NCBI GenBank assembly: GCA_016786965.1
Contig: JAEUVL010000395.1
Location: forward strand, 1 to 5,768
From: Chitinophagaceae bacterium
GTDB lineage: Bacteria > Bacteroidota > Bacteroidia > Chitinophagales > Chitinophagaceae
DNA: 5,768 nt
Direction of reading: 5' to 3'
Shown: piece by piece, positions 1-5,768 of the stretch
Layout: every line of letters begins with the position of its first letter
How positions within the stretch are numbered: the stretch's first letter is position 1
Translations under genes and position numbers: made by a program
The notes under the pieces: generated by a model
What the model saw: the letters and a program-made list of their open reading frames with translations, nothing else
What the model was told of the DNA's origin: nothing
The model's database searches: none

Positions 1-30
1 CAAAGATGATGAGCCTCTTACAAGATATGC

Positions 31-65
31 CAGCCGCTAACATCATGTTGGCATTAGTGGGGCTG
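31..65. repeat. Imperfect hairpin, candidate dispersed intergenic palindrome
   Basis: Bases 31-35 (CAGCC) pair with 61-65 (GGCTG). Inside them, 36-42 (GCTAACA) pair with 46-52 (TGTTGGC) around a three-base loop, with one G-T wobble, and 53-60 are left as a one-sided bulge. An alternative fold pairs CTAA (37-40) with TTAG (54-57). There is no T-tract behind it on either strand, so it is not an ordinary intrinsic terminator. It lies about 70 bases ahead of the DUF2625 gene. A short reading frame entering from the left edge ends at a TAA inside it (38-40), so it could sit at the 3' end of an upstream gene. The asymmetric hairpin recalls dispersed palindromes or attC-like sites, but no second copy is present in this window and no integrase is seen. 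Confidence 0.35.
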
Positions 66-135
66 ACGTTTTACAAACTCCCTGCCATAAGCAATACGTA
101 ACCCGTAAACACTTGTTTTAAACCGACATTCCATT

Positions 136-879
136 ATGAGATATAATTTTCTACTTGCTGTTTTGATATTTCTTTCTTTGACGGCAACATCTCAAAATAC
201 AATGCGTCCTGTTGATGAATTAATTAACAAGACTGAACCCGGTTGGTTACTTGTTCAACAATGGATCGACTCTGCAAAAAATAAAGTGGAAGTTCTTTCT
301 TGTGATACGGTCAGTGCAAAAGACGCATTATATAAAACGCAAGTAACGACACGTTCACCTATGGGTGCCATCATATATTCAACAGGTGGCTTATTAATTG
401 ACCACGGCTGGATAAGAATTCTGGGTTCAGGAAATAGCAAACTCAGCCGGACAGTTCCAGATTGGAATAAGGGCAAATCATTTAAAGAGTTTGGCGACAG
501 ACCGACATTTCTTTTAGTGGCTGACGATGTTGTTGGCGGCTTCTTTGCAGTTAATGGTGGACAGTTTGGCAAAGACGCCGGCAAAATTTATTATTTAGCT
601 CCTGACAATTTAGTTTGGGAAGCATTGGATATGACATACACGGAATTTTTACACTTTTGTTTTAACGGGGACATTGCAAAGTTTTATGACACCCTACGCT
701 GGCCAAATTGGAAAGATGAGGTTGAAAACCTTAACGGGGATGAGGTATATCATTTTTACCCTTTCTTATGGACAAAAGAAGGAAAAGATATAAATAAAGT
801 TTCCAGAAAAGCAGTACCTATTGAAGAGCATTATAGTTTGACCTTACATTCACAAAAACAACTTGGGCCTGACAAATAA
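136..879 (+). CDS. DUF2625 family protein with N-terminal signal peptide
   Basis: This is a 247-residue protein of the DUF2625 family, whose biochemical role is unknown. Residues 1-20 (MRYNFLLAVLIFLSLTATSQ) form a short basic start, a hydrophobic core and a TSQ end that looks like a signal peptidase I site. There is no lipobox Cys, so the product is predicted to be periplasmic or secreted. The family domain runs from about residue 23 to 232 with its recognisable blocks: TTRSPMGAI (71-79), GGLLIDHGWIRILGSG (84-99), LVADDVVGGFFAVNGG (127-142), YYLAPD (152-157), FYDTLRWPNW (183-192) and YPFLW (208-212). The domain looks full length and intact. ATG 136 was chosen because it gives a clean signal peptide; an in-frame ATG at 202 (Met23) lies exactly where the family domain begins and would give a cytoplasmic form. 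No clear Shine-Dalgarno sequence precedes either start. The next gene lies 126 bases downstream on the same strand. Family assignment is by recalled motif similarity and is fairly sure; function is not assigned. Confidence 0.88.
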   Translation: MRYNFLLAVLIFLSLTATSQNTMRPVDELINKTEPGWLLVQQWIDSAKNKVEVLSCDTVSAKDALYKTQVTTRSPMGAIIYSTGGLLIDHGWIRILGSGNSKLSRTVPDWNKGKSFKEFGDRPTFLLVADDVVGGFFAVNGGQFGKDAGKIYYLAPDNLVWEALDMTYTEFLHFCFNGDIAKFYDTLRWPNWKDEVENLNGDEVYHFYPFLWTKEGKDINKVSRKAVPIEEHYSLTLHSQKQLGPDK

Positions 880-1005
880 TAAAAGTCCGCTTCAGGTGGG
901 AACAGGCGTTACCCAGCTTTAGCTCTTAGTATTTAACTTTATTAAAAAGCGAGACTGAGGCCCCAGGAAAGGCGAACCTCTACTTCCCTACCATAATATT
1001 ACAGT
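880..1005. other. Intergenic gap without clear signals
   Basis: This 126-base gap between the two plus-strand genes holds no convincing terminator, promoter or RNA gene. A weak potential stem (GAGG at 957-960 with CCTC at 977-980, and GCC at 960-962 with GGC at 971-973 as a competing pairing) has no T-tract and is not called. I saw no clear Bacteroidota promoter (TTTG near -33 and TAnnTTTG near -7). Whether the two genes are co-transcribed cannot be decided from the sequence. Confidence 0.5.
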
Positions 1006-1953
1006 ATGGAAAAATACTTTGACGACTTTGACTTTACGAACTTTTGGGATGATAGCAAATATGCATTGGAAAACTACGTTGAAGAATATCCGTCTGACGA
1101 GCTTATCGCCTCCATTGAGGAGGAACTTGGGTACAAATTGCCTGCTTCTTACATCGCATTAATGAAGTTGCATAATGGGGGTAAGCCCATCAACAATTGT
1201 TTCCCAACGGAGGACGACCATGTTCAGATCCGTGGTATTATGGGAATCGGGCGGAGCAAAACATATTCTTTGTGTGGTGATCTGGGCAGTACTTTTTTTA
1301 CCGGCGAAGGTCAGTATCCCAATATTGGCTGTTGTATTTGCGACACTCCTTCTGCAGGACATGATATGATCATGCTGGACTATACAGCGTGTGGCAAGGA
1401 AGGGGAACCAGCAGTTGTTCATGTTGACGACAGTGACCGAATTAGTTTTTTAGCAAAGGACTTTGAAACATTCATTCGCGGGCTTGTGCATGAAAGTGTT
1501 TACGACACCTCCGCTGAGGACGCAAAGGCAGCATTCCATATAACCGAGCATGGGAGGTTCTCCACCATCCTGACTGAATTATGCGACAACTTCATTCATT
1601 TTCCCGGCATTGGTAAGGTGATCCGAAATATTTCTAAGGCAGTGGTGAGTCAAAAAGGTCATTTCTCTCTTCACGCAGATGAGCTTTCGTATTTGCTTTA
1701 CGACATTCAGTTTTGGCTGTACTCGAATAGCAGGTCTGTAAGAAATAAACAACAATATTTAAACGCTTATCCAGGAATAATGATCTTACCCTCTGATGGG
1801 GAGTTCACTATGAACGGATATGCTCCTGGTTTTGTGGAGGACTGGATGGAGGACCGATTAAAAAGTGGTGCTATTAAATCGGGGTTCTTTACACTAAAAA
1901 TGTCTGATACTCATAAACAGAAAATCCTTGACCAACTAAAGGACTACCGATGA
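1006..1953 (+). CDS. SUKH (SMI1/KNR4) domain protein with long C-terminal extension
   Basis: This 315-residue protein has no signal peptide or membrane segment and is predicted to be cytoplasmic. Residues about 30-162 form a SUKH domain. The diagnostic motif LPASYIALMKLHNGG (45-59) follows a helix, IASIEEELGYK. The later signature is also present: YPNIGCCICDTPSAGHDMIMLDY (104-126 in part), then GEPAVVHVDD (133-142) and FETFIRGL (153-160). Known SUKH proteins include the yeast regulator Knr4/Smi1 and many bacterial immunity proteins that neutralise polymorphic or contact-dependent toxins. Residues about 170-292 form a second conserved-looking region with a histidine and aromatic-rich stretch (GHFSLHADELSYLLYDIQF, 218-236) and an end block GYAPGFVEDWMEDRLKSGAI (271-290). 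I recognise it as a C-terminal part seen in some long SUKH proteins but cannot name its function. ATG 1006 is the first start of the open frame and leaves about 29 acidic residues ahead of the SUKH core. No toxin gene is next to it, so an immunity role is only family-level inference. Confidence 0.85.
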   Translation: MEKYFDDFDFTNFWDDSKYALENYVEEYPSDELIASIEEELGYKLPASYIALMKLHNGGKPINNCFPTEDDHVQIRGIMGIGRSKTYSLCGDLGSTFFTGEGQYPNIGCCICDTPSAGHDMIMLDYTACGKEGEPAVVHVDDSDRISFLAKDFETFIRGLVHESVYDTSAEDAKAAFHITEHGRFSTILTELCDNFIHFPGIGKVIRNISKAVVSQKGHFSLHADELSYLLYDIQFWLYSNSRSVRNKQQYLNAYPGIMILPSDGEFTMNGYAPGFVEDWMEDRLKSGAIKSGFFTLKMSDTHKQKILDQLKDYR

Positions 1954-1988
1954 CAGAATGATATTAGTGTTCAATTAGTATTACACAT

Positions 1989-2019
1989 AAAAAAACATCC
2001 CGCCAGTTGACGGGATGTT
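1989..2019 (-). terminator. Intrinsic terminator of the giant T9SS-exported protein gene
   Basis: AACATCCCG (1994-2002) pairs perfectly with CGGGATGTT (2011-2019), giving a 9-bp stem and an 8-base loop. Read on the minus strand it is followed directly by seven T residues (complement of the A-run 1989-1995), about 30 bases past the TAA of the minus-strand gene. On the plus strand the hairpin is followed by GTAATG, with no T-tract, so it is built to stop minus-strand transcription. Efficient termination of the SUKH gene at the same hairpin is not supported. Confidence 0.85.
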
Positions 2020-2048
2020 GTAATGTAAGGAGGTCTGTTATTTTTACC

Positions 2049-5000
2049 TTATGGGCGATATACCACTATTCGTTTAGCTGCCAGTTCGGCGCCAGTTCCG
2101 TTCATGATCTTCACTATATATACACCTGCAGGCATATTGCCGAGGTTCACGGTGATATTGCTGTACGCCACACCCAATGGCAGGCTTTGTGTGTACACCA
2201 CCTGGCCAAGACCATTAAACACTTTCAGTGTTACTTGTTCGCCGGTCTGGTTGTAGAACCTTACGTTGAATATTCCGGTGTTCGGGTTCGGATACACCCA
2301 CAACTGGCTGGATGCCTGTGCACCTATCTGTATGCTGGCCGTTGACGATACGCAACCTCTGGGATCGGTGTACACGGCTGTGTAAGTGCCAATACCGTTG
2401 ACGTTGATCGGTCCAAGCACAGGGCCTGTTACGGTGGTTATCGGAGTACCGTTGAGTGACCATACAAACGTACCACCCGGAGGATTGACCGTGGCAGTGA
2501 TGCTTGTTGTCTGGTTTGGCAACAGGGCCGCCAACGGTGATGCTGTAAGAGCGATAGTTGGTGGTGAGTTGACAAACAGCGTGGCCGGGTTAGAATTAAC
2601 TACGGTGCAAAGGCCTGTGAGTACACAGCGGAACGTGTTTGTATTCATGCTCAGGGTGACACTGTTCACTGTGTAAGTGGATGCAGTAGCGCCAGGTATA
2701 TTCGTCCAAACTGTTCCATTTGCCTGCTGCCACTGGTATGCGATCGGTCCACCGGCGCTTGGCGCTGTTATGGCTGTTACGCTGAAGGTGGCATTCTGAC
2801 CTGCACATACTGTTCTGTTTTGCGGCTGTGCAGTAATAGTGGGCAATTGTGCATCCCGCACTGTGATCGTAAATGTGCAAGTGCTGCTGTTGCCGCAAGC
2901 ATCTGTTGCTGTAGCTGTAACAGTAGTAGTGCCTATCGGGAATGCTGTACCTGGTGCCTGTGAATAGGTGATGGTAACAGCACCGTTACAGTTGTCTGTG
3001 GCAGTGGCCGCAAAATTAACTACGGCTGTGCAGGAGCCCACAGGTGTGGTTACGGTAATATTTGCAGGGCAAGTGATCACCGGTGCGATATTATCGTTGA
3101 CTGTTATAACCTGTGTACATTCTGCAAAGTTGCCGCACACATCGGTGGCACGATAGGTACGGGTAAGTGTGTACCTGTTCGGGCAGGTTTGGTTGGTGAT
3201 CACATCTCCGATATGGGTGATCGTAATAACACCGCCGCAGTTGTCAGTAGCAGTTACCAGGGCCGTATTTGGCGCAGGTACTGCAGAAGCGCAAGCTACT
3301 GTTATTGGTGCAGGGCAGGTTATCACTGGTGGTGTCTGATCGTTCACAGTGATGATCTGTGTACATTCTGCAAAGTTGCCGCACACATCTGTTGCCCTGT
3401 ATGTTCTTGTGATCGTGTAGCGGTTAGCGCAGGTTTGTGCGCTGATCACATCGCCTACATGGGTTACTGTTACCACACCGGCACAGTTGTCGCTTACTCC
3501 TGTTACGGAAGCGATATTGGGAACCGGCACGGCAGAAGCGCAACTTACAGTTACCGGTGCAGGACAGGTAAGTGTTGGCGGTGTCTGATCGTTGACGGTG
3601 ATGATCTGTGTACATTCTGCGAAGTTGCCGCACACATCTGTTGCCCTGTATGTTCTTGTGATCGTGTAGCGGTTAGCACAAGTTTGTGCGCTGATCACAT
3701 CGCCTATATGGGTTACTGTTACCACACCGGCACAGTTGTCAGTAGCAGTTACTGAAGCAGTGTTCGGCGCAGGTACTGCGCTGGCACAGCTTACTGTTAC
3801 TGGTGCAGGACAGGTGATGTTTGGCGGTGTCTGATCGTTTACGGTGATGATCTGTGTACACTCTGCAAAGTTGCCGCACACATCAGTAGCACGGTAAGTG
3901 CGGGTAATGGTGTAACGGTTGGCGCAGGTTTGTCCGCTGATCACATCGCCCTGATGGGTGATGGTCACCACACCGGCACAGTTGTCAGTAGCAGTTACTG
4001 AAGCAGTGTTCGGTGCAGGTACTGCACTGGCACAGCTTACTGTTACCGGTGCAGGGCAGGTGATAACAGGAGCGGTCTGATCGTTTACGGTAATGATCTG
4101 TGTACATTCTGTAAAGTTGCCGCACACATCTGTAGCCCTGTATGTTCTTGTTATAGTATATCTGTTAGCACAGGTTTGTGCACTGATCACATCGCCCTGA
4201 TGCGTTACGGTCACCACACCAGCACAGTTGTCGCTTACACCTGTAACTGAAGCAATATCCGGAGCAGGAACATCAGCCGCACAGCTGACCGTTACCGGTG
4301 CAGGACAGGTGATGGTTGGCGGTGTCTGATCATTAACGGTGATGATCTGTGTACATTCTGCGAAGTTGCCGCAAGCATCTGTTGCACGATACGTACGTGT
4401 GATAGTGAAACGGTTGGCACAGGTTTGTCCGCTGATCACATCGCCCTGGTGTGTAATAGTAACAGGTCCACCGAGGCTGCCGCAGTTGTCAAAAGCAGTA
4501 ACCAGTCCAATATTCGGAGCTGGTACGTTAGCAGCGCAACTAACCGTTTCAGGAGCGGGGCAGGTAATCACAGGAGCTGTCTGATCGTTCACTGTAATAA
4601 TCTGTGTGCATTCTGTAAAGTTACCGCAACCATCTGTTGCACGATATGTACGGGTGATGGTATAACGGTTGGCACAGGTTTGTCCGCTGATCACATCGCC
4701 CATGAAACTTACAGTGATGACACCCGGACAGTTATCTGATACGATTGGTGCATTGATATCCGGTGTCGGCACATCGCCTTCACAGCTTACGGTAACCGGT
4801 GCGGGGCAAGTGATAGATGGCGGTGTGTTATCAATTCTTGTATTATAAGTAACCGATGTTGAATTACCACAAACATCCGTTGTCGTTACAGTTATCACAG
4901 CACTGCAGGTTCCAACAGTGGAAGCTACTTCCGTCAATGCGCCAGGACAGTTGTCTGTTGCACTGGTTGCTGCCAGGGCTGCTGCCTCTGCTGCTGCAAC

Positions 5001-5768
5001 AGTTGGATAGCAAGAGCCGATGGTGCCCACCGTTACAGTTGGCGCGGTATTATCAATTCTTGTATTATAAGTTACATCTGTGAAATTACCGGCAATATCA
5101 GTTGTTCTTACTGTTATTACTGCACTGCAGGTTCCCACTGTTGAAGCGGTTTCTACTAATGGACCGGGGCAGTTATCGGTAGCTGAGGTAGCTGCCAGTG
5201 CTGCTGCCTGTGCTGCTGCCACGGTGGGGTAACAACTGCCAATGCTTCCGGTAGTTACCGTTGGGGGTTCGGTATCGTTAATCGTCACCGTAAATGAGCA
5301 ATTCACACTGCCACAGGAATTGGTAGCCGTAACCGTTACAGTTGTTGTACCTACATTAAAGAATGAACCGCTGCCATTACCTGCACCCGAGCCTGTGGTG
5401 GCTCCGCTAAAGGTGTAGGTCTCTGTTGGCGTTGGCAAACCTCCAACAGTTGTGCTATATGTTACAATTCTTCCACACTGACCAGTGGTATTGCTCTGCG
5501 TAATATTTGCGGGGCAACTGATGGTTGGCGGCAAACTGGTAACAGTAACTGTTACAGAATCTTCTCTTGTGCAACCAGCATTACCATAACCCAATGTTAC
5601 GTTGAATTGTGTGTTGGTAAACAATGGCGGAGTGGTAATGCTTCGTGTGGTAGCTCCGCCGGGCGTCCATAAATAGCTGTTGGCAACCGGTGCAGTTAAT
5701 GTAGCAGTGCTGGCACAGGTAACCGTTGGCGGATTAACAACAATGGGTGACAAATCTCTCGGTACATC
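2049..5768 (-). CDS. Giant HYR-repeat surface protein with T9SS sorting domain, 5' end outside window
   Basis: This is the C-terminal 1239 residues of a large exported protein. The frame is open to the right edge. The TTG at 5753 is not the true start, because five further in-frame codons (DVPRD) precede it and no signal peptide is present, so the N terminus lies beyond the window. Numbering from the TTG codon at 5753, the domains are an Ig/PKD-like segment (1-76), an HYR domain (77-164), two 74-residue repeats with Ala-rich inserts (165-312), seven HYR-like repeats of 82-85 residues (313-891), an HYR domain (892-971), two Ig-like domains (972-1063 and 1064-1145) and a type A C-terminal sorting domain (1151-1234). 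The protein is rich in Thr, Val, Ala and Cys, with few charged residues. HYR and Ig-like modules are known as extracellular beta-sandwich folds used in adhesion. The expected route is Sec, then the type IX translocon, with sorting-domain cleavage and surface attachment or release. No catalytic domain is visible in this part; one may lie upstream. An adhesin or structural role is inference. The TAA stop is followed by a strong terminator. Confidence 0.93.
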   Translation of the reverse strand, partial: DVPRDLSPIVVNPPTVTCASTATLTAPVANSYLWTPGGATTRSITTPPLFTNTQFNVTLGYGNAGCTREDSVTVTVTSLPPTISCPANITQSNTTGQCGRIVTYSTTVGGLPTPTETYTFSGATTGSGAGNGSGSFFNVGTTTVTVTATNSCGSVNCSFTVTINDTEPPTVTTGSIGSCYPTVAAAQAAALAATSATDNCPGPLVETASTVGTCSAVITVRTTDIAGNFTDVTYNTRIDNTAPTVTVGTIGSCYPTVAAAEAAALAATSATDNCPGALTEVASTVGTCSAVITVTTTDVCGNSTSVTYNTRIDNTPPSITCPAPVTVSCEGDVPTPDINAPIVSDNCPGVITVSFMGDVISGQTCANRYTITRTYRATDGCGNFTECTQIITVNDQTAPVITCPAPETVSCAANVPAPNIGLVTAFDNCGSLGGPVTITHQGDVISGQTCANRFTITRTYRATDACGNFAECTQIITVNDQTPPTITCPAPVTVSCAADVPAPDIASVTGVSDNCAGVVTVTHQGDVISAQTCANRYTITRTYRATDVCGNFTECTQIITVNDQTAPVITCPAPVTVSCASAVPAPNTASVTATDNCAGVVTITHQGDVISGQTCANRYTITRTYRATDVCGNFAECTQIITVNDQTPPNITCPAPVTVSCASAVPAPNTASVTATDNCAGVVTVTHIGDVISAQTCANRYTITRTYRATDVCGNFAECTQIITVNDQTPPTLTCPAPVTVSCASAVPVPNIASVTGVSDNCAGVVTVTHVGDVISAQTCANRYTITRTYRATDVCGNFAECTQIITVNDQTPPVITCPAPITVACASAVPAPNTALVTATDNCGGVITITHIGDVITNQTCPNRYTLTRTYRATDVCGNFAECTQVITVNDNIAPVITCPANITVTTPVGSCTAVVNFAATATDNCNGAVTITYSQAPGTAFPIGTTTVTATATDACGNSSTCTFTITVRDAQLPTITAQPQNRTVCAGQNATFSVTAITAPSAGGPIAYQWQQANGTVWTNIPGATASTYTVNSVTLSMNTNTFRCVLTGLCTVVNSNPATLFVNSPPTIALTASPLAALLPNQTTSITATVNPPGGTFVWSLNGTPITTVTGPVLGPINVNGIGTYTAVYTDPRGCVSSTASIQIGAQASSQLWVYPNPNTGIFNVRFYNQTGEQVTLKVFNGLGQVVYTQSLPLGVAYSNITVNLGNMPAGVYIVKIMNGTGAELAAKRIVVYRP
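2052..2303 (-). other. Type IX secretion C-terminal sorting domain (type A, Por secretion tail)
   Basis: Residues 1151-1234 of the giant protein (numbered from the TTG at 5753) carry the usual order of motifs. These are VYPNPNTGIFNVRF at the start, a middle strand LKVFNGLGQVVYTQ, the LGNMPAGVYIVKI block, and a Lys-Arg then hydrophobic end, KRIVVYRP. In known type IX substrates this domain directs outer-membrane passage and is removed by the PorU sortase in the surface-attachment pathway. Its presence implies that the host has a type IX system. The five-residue end VVYRP after the KRI is slightly longer than the commonest ends. Confidence 0.93.
2319..2840 (-). other. Two Ig-like domains ahead of the sorting domain
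   Basis: Residues 972-1063 (2565-2840) start with TITAQPQNRTVCAGQNATF and contain YQWQQANG, ASTYTVNSV and FRCVLTG, the usual B-strand Cys, C-strand Trp and F-strand Cys layout of bacterial Ig-like domains. Residues 1064-1145 (2319-2564) have a looser Ig/PKD-like pattern, with FVWSLNGTPI and GTYTAVYTDPRGCVSS and only one Cys. Such domains commonly act as spacers next to the sorting domain in Bacteroidota surface proteins. Confidence 0.75.
2841..3080 (-). other. HYR domain following the repeat array
   Basis: Residues 892-971 begin VITCPANITVTTPVGSC and contain ATDNCNGAVTITYS, FPIGTTTVTATATDACGN and FTITVRD. This is the canonical HYR (hyalin repeat) pattern with the PxGTTTV signature, which the seven preceding repeats lack. 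They share its opening ITCPA, the central TDNC and the ATDxCGN ending, so the array units are probably specialised relatives of this fold. Confidence 0.85.
3081..4817 (-). repeat. Seven tandem HYR-like six-cysteine repeats (82-85 residues each)
   Basis: Unit boundaries in coding order are 4572-4817, 4317-4571, 4068-4316, 3822-4067, 3576-3821, 3327-3575 and 3081-3326, with lengths of 82, 85, 83, 82, 82, 83 and 82 residues. Each unit has ITCPAP, VSC, DNC, GDVI, QTCxNR, TRTYRATDxCGNF and ECTQ followed by ITVND. The six cysteines (ITC, VSC, DNC, QTC, CGN, ECT) are kept in all seven, which suggests up to three disulfides per unit after export. Unit 2 has a small insertion (DNCGSLGGPV); units 3 and 6 share the TGVSDNC variant and units 4, 5 and 7 the TATDNC variant. 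DNA similarity between some neighbours is much higher than between others, indicating recent copying within the gene. Copy number could differ between strains or be misassembled. Confidence 0.93.
4818..5261 (-). repeat. Two tandem 74-residue repeats with Ala-rich insert
   Basis: The units cover residues 165-238 (5040-5261) and 239-312 (4818-5039). Both contain GSCYPTVAAA, then AAALAATSATDNCPG, ASTVGTCSAVITV, a TTD block with GN, and VTYNTRIDNT before the next unit. They differ at few positions, for example Gln or Glu in the Ala run and IAG or VCG before the Asn. The central TDNC and the TTDxxGN ending match the HYR-like design, but an Ala-rich stretch of helix-like composition replaces the first part of the fold. 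This block recurs in Bacteroidota HYR-repeat proteins as I recall them; its role is not known to me. Confidence 0.88.
5262..5525 (-). other. HYR domain ahead of the repeats
   Basis: Residues 77-164 begin TISCPANITQSNTTGQC and end FFNVGTTTVTVTATNSCGS, CSFTVTINDTEPP, matching HYR signatures (CPANI, VGTTTV, FTVTI). A Gly/Ser-rich loop (SGATTGSGAGNGSGS, 116-130) precedes the VGTTTV strand and makes this copy slightly longer than the one at 2841-3080. The segment before it (5526-5768) is an Ig/PKD-like domain with YLWTPGGATTRSI and a GCTREDSVTVTV end, cut by the window edge. Confidence 0.8.

Noticed and set aside
2..40. Possible C-terminal tail of an upstream plus-strand gene ending at TAA 38-40 (KDDEPLTRYASR)
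   Set aside because: Only twelve codons are visible, too few to tell coding from chance, so it is not called as a CDS.
6..101. 31-codon plus-strand frame starting MMSLLQDMPAAN near the left edge
   Set aside because: It crosses the whole hairpin, has no ribosome-binding context visible and no recognisable motif; it is more likely chance.
136..1953. Toxin-immunity pair formed by the DUF2625 and SUKH genes
   Set aside because: DUF2625 shows no toxin motifs, the genes are separated by 126 bases, and no polymorphic-toxin delivery domain is present on the plus strand.
2027..2077. Shine-Dalgarno-like AAGGAGG (2027-2033) before ATG 2051 on the plus strand
   Set aside because: The frame after that ATG stops after eight codons, the spacing is too long, and it overlaps the end of the minus-strand gene.
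3189..3755. 188-codon plus-strand open frame across the repeat array
   Set aside because: It is antisense to the repeats and is open because the same codon pattern recurs every 246-249 bases. Its Cys/Tyr-rich product has no family features and it has no start signals. Other plus-strand frames between 2007 and 5083 are shadows for the same reason.
3081..4817. CRISPR-like periodic repeat
   Set aside because: The period is about 246-255 bases and is fully coding with protein-level conservation; there are no short direct repeats with unique spacers.

Overview
The window looks like a piece of chromosome from a member of the Bacteroidota, most likely of the Chitinophagaceae type. The main evidence is a very long minus-strand gene that ends in a type IX secretion (Por secretion) C-terminal sorting domain and carries tandem HYR-like, Cys-rich repeats, an architecture typical of that phylum. 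Translation starts lack convincing Shine-Dalgarno sequences, which also fits. Genus-level placement is inference only.

Layout. Bases 1-135 hold no convincing gene but contain a compact hairpin (31-65). On the plus strand, 136-879 encodes a DUF2625-family protein with an N-terminal signal peptide, so probably exported. After a 126-bp gap without recognisable signals, 1006-1953 encodes a SUKH (SMI1/KNR4) domain protein with a long, unassigned C-terminal half. A 95-bp convergent intergenic region follows, with a strong hairpin whose T-tract lies on the minus strand. From 2049 to the right edge (5768) runs one minus-strand gene, cut off at its 5' end by the window. Reading from N to C terminus it has an Ig/PKD-like segment, an HYR domain, two 74-residue repeats with an Ala-rich insert, seven 82-85-residue HYR-like repeats with six cysteines each, one more HYR domain, two Ig-like domains and the sorting domain.

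How they relate. The giant protein is expected to be exported by Sec, passed across the outer membrane by the type IX system and displayed or released as a filamentous surface protein, possibly an adhesin. The two plus-strand genes point toward it and show no clear functional link to it. SUKH proteins are often immunity proteins in polymorphic-toxin systems, but no toxin is visible here. No complete new system can be shown; the most informative observations are the mosaic pattern inside the repeat array, the six-Cys repeat design, the exported form of DUF2625 and the two-part SUKH protein.
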